A stretch of 64,000 nucleotides of DNA from Chara braunii (lineage: Eukaryota > Streptophyta > Charophyceae > Charales > Characeae). The notes below the pieces were generated by a model that searched no databases, was not told the origin of the DNA, and was given only the letters and a program-made list of their open reading frames with translations. The DNA is taken from the NCBI GenBank assembly GCA_003427395.1, contig BFEA01000057.1:3414363-3478362 (forward strand), given 5' to 3'. The first letter of the stretch is position 1. Each line of letters starts with the position of its first letter. A program made the position numbers and the translations under genes. Shown piece by piece: positions 10,918 to 19,783 of this stretch.

Positions 10918-12246
10918 CTAGTTCACTTGCACTCCATCAGAACCTTCTCCGTCCGTACCACCACCGCCTTCCTTATCCGAACTTGATTCGGTGTCGGCAT
11001 CACATCCATCCTTGCCGTTGATAAGCTTGGTGAATTCATCTGTATCCTGTTTGGCCAACTCCCATGCTCCTTTATCCTTCCGTTCCCACTTGAAAAACTT
11101 GATCCCGTTCTTGGTATAGAGACTCTTCACCTTCTTCCCATTCATGTCCATGTAGTGCTCGAGCCTCTGACGCATGTACTCCATAATTCCAGTCTCGTTC
11201 CTGCCCCCGGCACCATATCCCTTGTTGACTAGAAGTTTGTCCGCGTCTTCATCCGACTCCTCGCTCTTATCGTCCGTATTCCCATCGTTATGCACGGTGC
11301 TGGCCTTGGTCGCATCTGACACATCACCCTTCTTTCCAGCTCCGGGGGCGTCCTCCAGGTTAACCCTGTTGGCTATTACAGCCAACATCTTCATGACGTC
11401 GTCCAGCTTCACGGGCTCGTCGGTGCGGTTATTCGGTTCGTCTTCGATCTCCCCTCCCTGCGGGGCACTGCTCTTGCCTTCTTCATCAGACGAAACCAAA
11501 ATACTTGGTTGTCGGATTTGAATGTTGTCGCTGCGTGACCGCGACCTCGACTTCTGTCTCTCTGGTACGGGTGAGTTCGCACCAACAACTCGTTTCCGTT
11601 TCTTGTTGCTCCCGCCATCCTTGTTGTGTCCTGTTTCTAATTCGGCGACCTTCTTCATCAGCTTCTCGCGTTCGAGATCGGCTGCCTTGGTCTTCTTGTC
11701 AACTGCGTCCAACTTATTCGCAATCTCCTTGAGTGAAGCGCCGAAATTCGCAGCCATCCAGTTCTTCAGCCCTTGTTCCCCATCTTCGGACTTCGCTGCC
11801 GCTTTCCCTTTAGTCTTCCTCGTGTTCTCGCTCTTGCTGCTTTCTCCAGATTCTTCGTTCTTTCTTCTTGACTCTTCAAGCAGGTCTCTATTCTTCCATC
11901 GCTCGATGAGTTCCAAGTGCTCGCGAGTGAACCAGGCCCTATTACCTGGCCCCGGAAAAGCATTTGCGGTTGGGCCCTGTTTCTCTCGCGCAGGCGGAGG
12001 GTAGCTCATCGCCCCTTGTTGCCACGTCGGAGGAGGCGGTAGTTGGACCGGGGGAGTAACGCATCCGTATGGATACGGGGGGTACGCCGCTGGTTGAACA
12101 ACGCCTGGATGCGCAGGTGGCGGGCTAGGCTGCGCGATCGCATTGGTAGCTGGCGGAGTATTTTGGTACTCCATCCAGTACCTATTGCAACCCGACCACC
12201 TTCCTCGTCCCCTGCCTCGACCCCGACCCGCTCCTCTTGCGTACAT
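10918..12246 (-). CDS. ORF1 of the Penelope-like element: RG-rich, coiled-coil protein (442 aa)
   Basis: This frame is intact. Residues 3-17 form an RGRGRGRGRW-type RG box, often an RNA-binding feature. Then follows a Pro/Tyr/Gln-rich segment (about 28-95), a charged segment with WFTREHLELIERWKNRD, a Lys/Glu-rich coiled-coil candidate (about 160-215, with KNWMAANFGASLKEIANKLD), an SR-like patch (KSRSRSRSD) and acidic tails. It has no zinc knuckle and does not resemble a gag domain I know. Its position just upstream of the GIY-YIG/RT ORF, on the same strand and 24 bp away, suggests it packages or chaperones element RNA; that is inference. Being fully open while the RT is broken could be chance or recent decay. 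Confidence 0.7.
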   Translation of the reverse strand: MYARGAGRGRGRGRGRWSGCNRYWMEYQNTPPATNAIAQPSPPPAHPGVVQPAAYPPYPYGCVTPPVQLPPPPTWQQGAMSYPPPAREKQGPTANAFPGPGNRAWFTREHLELIERWKNRDLLEESRRKNEESGESSKSENTRKTKGKAAAKSEDGEQGLKNWMAANFGASLKEIANKLDAVDKKTKAADLEREKLMKKVAELETGHNKDGGSNKKRKRVVGANSPVPERQKSRSRSRSDNIQIRQPSILVSSDEEGKSSAPQGGEIEDEPNNRTDEPVKLDDVMKMLAVIANRVNLEDAPGAGKKGDVSDATKASTVHNDGNTDDKSEESDEDADKLLVNKGYGAGGRNETGIMEYMRQRLEHYMDMNGKKVKSLYTKNGIKFFKWERKDKGAWELAKQDTDEFTKLINGKDGCDADTESSSDKEGGGGTDGEGSDGVQVN

Positions 12247-12404
12247 ACAGGAGTACTCTGGATTGTGTTTGTCCGAATGTTGGTGTAGCCTTAATCACCT
12301 CCAGTCTTCGCTTCGAGTCTGCCCGTCCCGATAGGTGAATGCAAATCATGCCTCGGATGTGCCACGACCGGACGTCAACGTGTCCCGATCCTCGACTATG
12401 CGAC

Positions 12405-12580
12405 GTCCCCAACACCAAGTGCGTTGCAAGGACGGAGATAACGGTACGTACATGCTGAAAACATTTATCAAGATTCAGGAACCTCAACAATGTGAAGTCC
12501 TTAACACCCGGTGCGTTGATAGGACGGAAATAGCGGTACGTACACACTGGAAACAGATATCAAGAGTCAAGTACAGATGC
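12405..12580. repeat. Two diverged tandem repeats of about 92 bp in the Penelope-like element leader
   Basis: The block beginning near 12405 (aacaccaagtgcgttg.. ..acggtacgtaca) recurs about 92 bases later (aacacccggtgcgttg.. ..gcggtacgtaca), with scattered differences. It lies in the 5' leader between the terminal repeat and ORF1. Confidence 0.7.
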
Positions 12581-12634
12581 AAGAAAAACGAAGCACGTGC
12601 ACCATATCCAATGGGATACACGGCGCTAGACGAG

Positions 12635-12692
12635 CGTCTCCCAAGCACGACCGCAGGGTCGTTCGTCTCCCAAGCACGACCGCAGGGTCGTT
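12635..12692. repeat. 29-bp exact tandem repeat with hairpin
   Basis: Two exact 29-bp copies (12635-12663, 12664-12692), each holding a small stem ACGACC-gcag-GGTCGT. They sit 17 bases from the inner edge of the 5' terminal repeat, where cis signals for transcription or RNA processing would be expected in a Penelope-like element. Confidence 0.8.
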
Positions 12693-12708
12693 CGTCTAAA
12701 TCACAAAT

Positions 12709-13540
12709 GAGTAAAAATTCACAATGTAGTTCAGAGGTTTACATCTCGTAGCATAACCACATTGTATAAGAGCGTGAAGGGATTCACGCTACACACCTTC
12801 TCCTGTACTACTCAGTCTGTGTCGAGAGCTGCAGCTCTTCTCCAAAAAGTACTTACGCAACTACTAAAAAAAACCGTAGATCGTACCTCAACGTTACCGC
12901 CTGGGTACTATCTGCAACAGCACCCGGTAACCCGTATCCGAAGTTCCCGCCTGAGTGGGGAGTACTTCAGTCCCGGTTTCAGGTGTAAGTACAACGTATC
13001 TACTCAAAAGACGTAGCAAGTACCTCGGTGTTACCTGGATACTAACTGCAGCTGCTCAGAAACACATACCCCGGTAGCCTGTACCTCGAAGTTCCCGCCA
13101 CAACGAGTACAACTCAGTACTTAGTCCGGGTTTGCAGACGTAGTTCAAAAAACGTTACTATACTGTGGTTCCTAAGACCACGCGTTGTCGTGTGGAACTA
13201 GGAATCAAACAAATCAGTATATAAATAAATAAATAAATACGAAAGGAAATGAAGATTAGTAAATGACAATGTCATAGGCTGGCAAGCGGGTCAGATCCAG
13301 GACCTGTATCGATTCGATCAANCACATCGGGTCATGATTCGTATTCACCGACACCGGGCAAATCTGGCTTCACTTCTCATCTGTTGGCCGCATCCAGCAG
13401 GGAGTCGGTCGCCAATCCCCTTGTCCCTTGTCTCTTAGTGTGACACAGCGAGCCCTTTCTTCTGTGGGTCTGGTATCGGTCCATAGCCTTGGTGGTTATT
13501 CTCCATTTTTTACCCTCCTCTTTCCTCTTAAGTCTGTCCT
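12709..13540 (-). repeat. Terminal direct repeat (pseudo-LTR) of the Penelope-like element, 5' copy
   Basis: This is the partner of 7289-8207. It begins with gagtaaaaattcacaatg in the plus orientation, and similarity ends near 13540 in cctcttaagtctgtcct. It contains one N at 13322. For the minus-strand element it is the upstream copy and so would hold the promoter; no clear TATA box or start could be assigned. Confidence 0.85.
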
Positions 13541-16200
13541 CCGGCTTCTGACCACCGAGTCGCGGTTTGCCCATTTGGCTACCCCACCAGAGGATCCTCA
13601 GGACACGACAGACGCAGTTCCTCTACCCCGCCGTCTATCGAGGTACCCTCTACCCCACAGCAGACCGCCACACCTAGTCCTTCCCCTCCGAGACTTCTGA
13701 CGCGTCGCGCCATTCACAAGACTCGTTGTAGTGCTCAGCTGGCAACTGGCGATGACGTTGTGTCATCTCTCCCGGATTTTAGCATTCTTCAGGCTCGTGA
13801 GGAGCGACTCACAAGGCACTTAAACGTCCTGCGTCGCCTTCTCACTCTGCTCTCTGACCCTGACCGCACCCTCCCCATCATTCCTATCCAGTTGGGGACA
13901 TCTATGAGGGTGTACCGCGCTTTATGGGACTCCGACTGACAGGGAGACTTCGTTCACCCTCGTGTGGTTGAGGAATCTTACCACGCTACCTCCGGGTCTC
14001 GCTCTCCTATCTCCGTTACTCTCGGAGATAACAAGACGTAGCGATTCTTCGATCAAACGGTCCCCAACCTCCACTTTTCCCTAACCCTCCAGCCATCGGA
14101 TAGTGCCCAGGCGCCTTGGCGCTACCATTCCTCCGCATACTTCGACGTGCAGGAGACTGGGTACGACTTTATCCTTGGCACTCCCTCGTCTCACCAGTTC
14201 CGTGGCACATAGGCCAAATGGGCCACCGACACACTCGTTCTCAAAACGAAGTGTGGTCAAACCCATTGAGTCACCTTCATTGGAACCAGGGGCCACACCC
14301 TTCCCGACCTACCTCCCCAAGACCCTTGTTCCTCTGGTTCCCACCCAGACATCGCCTTCACTTCTCCTTATCAGTTCGCCCACTTCATACAGCAGGAGGA
14401 CATCACGTTCTACTCAGTGAACGTCATGGATCTTCTTCGCTATGATCCACTATGTCCAAAGGTTCAGCTCATCTCTTTGGAGCTCGATCCCCCTGACCCT
14501 TCCTCCTTCTTCGCGGCTCCGGTCTCTACATCCACCCCTCAGCCTGCGGATACCCCATCGACATCTTAGGTTCCTCCGCCATTCACTGTCGAGTCCACCC
14601 ATACGTCTCTTGTCGACGCAGACGTTGAGGAACTCAAGCGGTTCATGACCGACTTAGAGTCTATCGTTCACGATTTGATTCGAGAATACCGCAACGTTTT
14701 CCCTCTGTATTTCTCGTACAACGGGATTCCTTTGATGCATGGTGTTAAGCATTCTATCCAGCCCGTGCCTGACTATCACGTCCATCATCAGACACCTTAC
14801 CAATTCTCGTTTCCAGAGGCAAGCACTGATTCGGAAAAAGAATTCAACCCTGTACTACAAGACCCCGTATTGGCTATACATCCTCCTTGTATTTATGCAG
14901 GATACGTAGCTAGTATTGGTTTTTGTTTATGTGTATCCGGAGCTCACGACGGAACTCAAGCGTCAGCTTGAGGACCTCCTTTGGGTTACACCTGTCCTCT
15001 TTGCTCGCAAACGGACAGAACTTTTCGCCTCTGCATTGACCACCGCGGCCTTAACCGTTATACGATTAAGAACAACTATTTCATGCCTTGTGCGGATGAG
15101 TTGTTTAACCGTCAAGCAGGCAACCGCTTTTTCACGACGATCAATGTAGCGGTTACCACCAGATCCGCGTGGCAATAGAGGACAAGCCGAAGAGCGCCTT
15201 TCGGTCGCTCTTCGACCACTACGAGTTTACGATGATGCCATTCGACCTCACCAATACACCCGCCACTTTCTAGACGGCGATGAACGATATCTTCAGGGAC
15301 ATCCTTGAAAAATACGTTATCGTATACTTGGACAATATCTTGGTGTACAGTCGTACCTTAGAAGACCATCTCAGACACCTCTGCGATGTCCTACAACAGT
15401 TACGCAAGCATGGTTTATATGCCAAGCTTAGTAAGTGTCGCTTTGCCCAGCCCAAAGTGGACTTCCACCATGTGTCTGACCACAATCTCCAAATGGACGA
15501 CACGAAGATCACTGCTATTGCGGAGTGAACCGTCCCCACATCCGTCAAGCAGCTTTGCAGGTTCCTGGGCCTTACTAGTTACTATAGTAATTTCATCCAC
15601 GGATACGCTAGGTATTCCTACGTCCTTACCTTCACCCTCCTTCAGAAGAACCCGTCGTGGTTTTAGACACCCCTCTGCGAGGACGCCTTTCGCGCCCTCA
15701 AGAAGGCGGTGACCTGTGCACCGGTTTTTCGCCTCCCCGATTTTGATAATCCCTTCATCGTCACCACAAATGCATTAGATTTTGCAGTAGGAGTTGTACT
15801 TTCTCAGGTGTTTCCCTCTCCTCCTGATTCACCTTATCCCCATGTTCCTCCTTCCCCCCTCCTCTTGTTGATACTGCTTCTCCACTGATGCCTATCCTCT
15901 CACCACTTCCCTCCACTGACAATCCCCCCGTCACTTACTACCCGACCATCGTGGAGGATGGGACTGTTGAGGCTCATGTTGGGGACTACCCGATCGCTTT
16001 CTACTCCCGTCAGCTACTGCTTGACGAGATAAACCACAGTGTTGATGAACGTGAGGTTCTCGTATGAGTCTTTGCTACCCGGCATTGGCGTCAGTATCTG
16101 CACGGGGCGCCCTTCACGGTACGCACGGACAACTCAGTTGTCCAGGCTTTCCTCACGAAGCCCAAGCTTTCCCCTCAAGAGGCATGTTGGTGGCGTTGTC
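13541..16200 (+). pseudogene. pol: Ty3 chromovirus B: protease, RT and start of RNase H, broken
   Basis: The front is cut by the Penelope-like element. Protease is seen as YFDVQETGYDFILGTP near 14130-14190. RT pieces follow: [18 protein letters not shown] (about 14670), VLFARKRTE, RLCIDHRGLNRYTIKNNYF (about 15030), FTTINVA, YVIVYLDNILVYSRTLEDH (about 15310-15370; the YLDD Asp is changed to Asn), and FLGLTSYYSNFIHGYA (about 15570). The RNase H begins with FDNPFIVTTNALDFAVGVVLSQ (about 15740) and runs to LTKPKLSPQEACWW near 16190. Many stops and frame changes occur, and about 100 bp near 14820-14925 looks extra. The domain resumes at about 19784 after a foreign insertion. Same family as element D. 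Confidence 0.8.
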
Positions 16201-17265
16201 GAGCGCATCGGCCCTCCCGCAAAAACGAGGGCCCTCCCGACGCAGGAGTTTTTCTAAAACATTACTTTTAGAGACAACTCGGGAAACGACGCATAACTTT
16301 CCGCGAGCCATCGAGACGGACGTGGTTGCTTCGCTCCTTCGCCGCTTTAGCCGGGTGCGCCAACTATACTTCCCACGGTCCCCTACGACAGGACAGGTTC
16401 CCGCGGGGCATAAGCTTGCATCCCTAAGGGGCTGTCACCACCCTTAGGGGCGTATCCCTACCGAGCTATTGATCCACATGCGAAGACTTTTAAATGCAAT
16501 CGCAGAGGTAGATCAGTCGAGGGTGTTTGCTCATCTCGCTGCAGTATAGGAATCGTTTGACTAAACGACGAATGAACCCGAGCGTCGTTTGTTCCCTGGG
16601 GCGTTGATCTCCCAAGTCCGAAGCGTACGCCGGTCGACTAAGACAGTCTCAACCAAGCGTGAAAACGATCCTTAGTCCCTAGCAATCAAACAACAAAAAT
16701 CCCCATACCTTAAAACAAAATCACACAATCCAAATCGTTGACTTGATGAGCTGGTCTGCCAAAGTGTCACTCAATGATTTTTAATTGAAGACATAAATTA
16801 AGACTGGCCCTACGATCATGACAATTGAAGCTTGTCATAAATAACTTCTACGAGTAAATACCACTCGTACCATGCAGATCAACAAGTGATCTGGTTCCTG
16901 GTCGATGTTTGAACTCTCGGTTCGACCACGTTTCGATACCATATACAACTACTTGGAGGAGCGAGTGACAACTTTGTTGGTCGCTTTGTCCTCCTAGAGA
17001 ATAATTACTCTTTCTGTTCCACGAATGATGGAGTATCCATCTCCAATACCAAGTTACGCAATGCAGAAAATGTTTCATCTTCCGCTGCTTCGCTTGACAA
17101 CTTTTTCAGACGTTTGCTTTTCACTTTATCCAACTTATTTTTATGCGAATGATTACCCCTCAATGCATAAGCATGATAGTGAAATCATCGAGGTAATCCG
17201 AATACTATCCATCCGACGGTCCTAATTACATAAAGTGTTTTGTTTTTGTTTTTAGATTACCTCGT

Positions 17266-17288
17266 GAAACCATAAATTATATGGTTTC
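17266..17288. other. Perfect hairpin, 9-bp arms
   Basis: GAAACCATA and TATGGTTTC form perfect arms with a 5-base loop. It lies 31 bases from the next hairpin and downstream of the stop of the minus-strand frame at 17354. Confidence 0.6.
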
Positions 17289-17318
17289 CTCAACGGGACT
17301 CAGTTCATGCGAGGTGTT

Positions 17319-17345
17319 TTCTGAAATCTGAGTAAGATTTCAGAA
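17319..17345 (-). terminator. Perfect 11-bp hairpin just after the stop of an unknown frame
   Basis: TTCTGAAATCT and AGATTTCAGAA form perfect arms around a 5-base loop, 8 bases beyond the stop codon of the minus-strand frame ending at 17354. The position suggests a transcript-end signal, but this is inference only. Confidence 0.35.
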
Positions 17346-17353
17346 GACAATGT

Positions 17354-18400
17354 CTAATCCTGGTAGATCTGTCGCCCGCTGCGCACCTGTGCCTCCAACG
17401 AATCTAAACGCGCCAGCTCGTAGTCGTCGAAAATCAGAGTAGACATCCGTCCACATCGCATGACTCTAATAATCCGAGTATTATAGAAGGAGGGCATCCG
17501 AGAGGCTAGTCTCCAAACTATAACTCGGAGAGGTCGACTAAGTCCAAACAGGTGTTGAGTCTCTGTGTCCCGGATCCGGACGACGCCGAAACGCCTACCG
17601 GACGAGGTAATCTTAATACTCACAATGACTCGAGAGAGACATTGAAGATTACTCGCGCGGTGGAAATACAAAGTATAACCGTAAAGCTCGTCGAAAATTC
17701 GAGCCGTGTTAGCTCTGAAATCCGCGCGAGTGTTAGGGAAAAATCCCTCGCTATTTCGAAGCAATCCAATGAAGCCGATCCATTCGGTAGGAAATCCATC
17801 TCGAACTCGTAAAAGTCGCTCTGCACTCCTGATGAGATCCTCCTCGGGTGTATCGCGAACCAGCAGATACCTCGGAATTGTCAAATCTCGTCGAGCTCCA
17901 GGCGTGTGCGTATCAGAACAAAATCAGAATTAGTCGCGTAGATATTCCTCTATTTCATCCACCTCGACCTCCAATTCATCATCATATAATGGCTCAATGT
18001 CTATGATTGCGAACCTATTGGCTCGTACCCGTTCTGTGAAGTATATACCGAAGAAAGGTCCTTATCGTTCGTTTAGCCAAAACACGTATCGAACGAACAT
18101 CAACCTTATTTCTGCAATCTCGTCCACTCGTGGATTGAGCTCGTATGGTTGAAGTACCACCAGGTTCATATTGACGAAGTGACGCTCGGGCCATGGGGGC
18201 GCGAACTCGTAATGAAGAACATCCAAGCCGGCCGATCTCCTGAAAATAAGTCGTCTGGGGGGTCTTTGCGCACCGCCATCCCAAAACCGCGGAACATCCT
18301 CCTCAGAGTATAACTCTGACGGATTGTAAACAAGTCGGCCTATCCTCTCTACCCTTTCTTTCTCTCTCTCTCTCTCTCTCTGAGTAATGTACATCTCCAT
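17354..18400 (-). pseudogene. Unrecognised reading frame of 349 codons with three in-frame stops
   Basis: A single frame runs from ATG at 18400 to 17354, with one TAA near 18062 and a TAA plus TGA close together near 17930. The N-terminus begins MEMYITQ followed by an Arg/Glu repeat that comes from a (CT)n microsatellite. Middle pieces include FWDGGAQRPPRRLIFRR, GPFFGIYFTERVRANRFAI and a very acidic DDELEVEVDEIEEYLRD. The last 176 residues are open (TIPRYLLVRDTPEEDLI, GFPTEWIGFIGLLRNSEGFF, STLIFDDYELARLDSLEAQV). Amino-acid composition is protein-like, rich in Arg and aromatic residues. I recognise no family, catalytic motif, signal peptide or membrane segment. It could be a transposon-carried gene or a captured viral or host gene, now decayed. 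Confidence 0.5.
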
Positions 18401-18540
18401 GTTCTAGCGCAGATACATCCCGGTATTGCCCAGACTGTCGAGGTTCAGCCTCCTGATGAGTCGGTGGAAGTCCGACGAAACAGTCTGGCGCAGTCATCAC
18501 CCGTTCGTCCGAAACGAACGGGTGCCCAGTGTTCAGGCAC

Positions 18541-18670
18541 CAAAAGAAAAAAAGAAAAAAAGAAAAAAAAATCTAACGAGGAAAAAAAAAAAAAATCTAA
18601 AAAAAAATCTAAGCAAAATCTAAGAAGAAAAAAAGGAAAGAAGAAAGGAAAAGTAAAAAGAAAAAAAACT
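18541..18670. repeat. A-rich tract with aaaatctaa units
   Basis: A run of A with repeated aaaatctaa/gaaaa units, preceded by a (CT)n microsatellite at 18358-18382 and followed by a poly-T run at 18796-18816. It may mark the tail of a retroposed sequence. Confidence 0.7.
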
Positions 18671-18847
18671 TACCTAATTACGAGAACAGTCGCCCGTTTT
18701 TCAGGACACTGCTTGGTGCACTGGGGCTGAAACGCCCCAGTCACTTCTGGGGGCGCCATCTGGCGCTTCGCTTTCAGTTAGTTTTAGTGTGGTTTTTTTT
18801 TTTTTTTTTTTTTTTTCCCCCTCTCTGTTGGCCCATGCCAACAGTTA

Positions 18848-18910
18848 GGTCTCGTGGCTAGCCCACGAGCTTTGAGATACAGACCCAAGTTCAAGTCCTT
18901 ATGGACTTAA
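18848..18910 (+). repeat. tRNA-like (SINE-type) segment
   Basis: tggctagcccac resembles a pol III A box, and agttcaagtcc about 34 bases later matches a B box. Between them is tttgagatacagaccc, nearly the same as in the tRNA-like segment at 61.9 kb. The anticodon stem does not pair, so it is not a working tRNA gene. It is followed by an A-run. A tRNA-derived SINE head is the best reading. Confidence 0.35.
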
Positions 18911-19208
18911 GAAAAAAAAAGGACCATTTCTCGATTTATGTGAGTCATCCTTGCGCAGGCCATGCTGATCTTTGCACAACCGATCTCGGTCGTGCGATCT
19001 CTGCGATCGACGTTCGAAATCGACCGTGCCGACCGCAAGGTGGCCAGCTCCAAAAAGAGCTAGCCCGGGGGCGCAGTATGTCGGATTCGTTCCCGGTACC
19101 TACTGGGTATGAGTCACCTGCTGTAACCTACTGGCTACCTCCTATCATGATAGTGATAGGAGCTGCTCTTCTAAAAGAAGAGTTGGCCCAGTCGGTACTC
19201 CCCCCACG

Positions 19209-19330
19209 CCAAGGCTTTGCAGGCCCCGCTTGCCTACGGCCTCACAGGCTCCGCCTGCCTGGGGACGCTGCAGGTCTTGCCTGCCTGCCTGTGGCCCTGC
19301 AGGCCCTGCCGGCAGGCCTTACCCCGTCGG
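19209..19330. repeat. GC-rich minisatellite-like block
   Basis: Repeated gcaggccc/gcctgcc words with changing spacing. Just upstream (about 19145-19185) are a 12-bp palindrome CTATCATGATAG and a stem CTCTTCT-aaa-AGAAGAG. No coding signal. Confidence 0.6.
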
Positions 19331-19783
19331 TAGGCCGCGTGGCCTCGGCATCGGCCTATCAACCCCCAGGCTCGAGTTCAACCTCCGCGGCCTAGAAAAA
19401 CCTTCTTCCTATTTTCCCGGCGCCGCGGCCCTATACCCGGCGCAACCCTCTTTTTAGCCCACTTAGGCCCTGAATCGCGTGGCTGCTAGGTAGACTAGGT
19501 GTAACTCTAGTCTTTCCATGACTGCACACTACTGCGGCCTCGTCGAAAAACCCGCGGATGACAGTGCTGACTCCTGCTATCCCACGCGGACGTCGATGTC
19601 GTCTTGCGTTGACGACGTCAGGTTCTAAAAAGGTTTAGGTCTCTCAGTCATAGCGCTGGTCTGAATAAACGTTTGGCAAACGTCAGTCTCATCAAGTCCT
19701 TCAATTCAACGCAAGAGTCGGACAACGTCCGACGTTCAAAAACACCGGCAAATACCCTTGTCAGGGTTTTTGCCCCGACAGCG

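Larger units (their letters stand above)
7289..13540 (-). mobile_element. Penelope-like retroelement with N-terminal GIY-YIG endonuclease
   Basis: A 6.25-kb element read on the minus strand. In element order: long direct terminal repeat (13540-12709), 5' leader with two tandem repeats, ORF1 (12246-10918), ORF2 beginning with a GIY-YIG nuclease (10893-9244), broken RT (9243-about 8280), and the second terminal repeat (8207-7289). Penelope-like elements carry RT plus GIY-YIG and are often flanked by such pseudo-LTRs. In most the nuclease is C-terminal; here it is in front of the RT, as in the Chlamys/Naiad group described from green algae and animals. No LTR-retrotransposon features (protease, RNase H, integrase) occur inside. 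Left flank is truncated element A, right flank truncated element B, so the insertion does not simply split one target. Confidence 0.8.
16201..19783. mobile_element. 3.6-kb insertion inside the RNase H of element B
   Basis: Element B's RNase H reads to LSPQEACWWR at about 16195 and resumes with LSEFSFTTQPIKGETNRVAG at about 19790, so everything between is an insertion. Its ends are loosely inverted copies: both carry a gcaaaaac block about 18-20 bases in and a second gttttt block further on, over about 55 bases. It has no RT. It contains an unrecognised decayed reading frame (17354-18400, minus), two perfect hairpins, A-rich and GC-rich tracts and a tRNA-like segment. Exact edges and target duplication could not be fixed. 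A DNA transposon is one option; a patchwork of several insertions is another. Confidence 0.5.

Noticed and set aside
12709-13540. Hammerhead ribozyme in the Penelope-like terminal repeat
   Set aside because: Such ribozymes are known in Penelope-like elements, so I looked for the CTGANGA core with a GAAA on both strands. Only near misses were found (CTGAAGT, CTGAGCA). A covariance-model search would be decisive.
18848-18910. True tRNA gene
   Set aside because: A and B boxes are present but the anticodon and acceptor stems do not pair.
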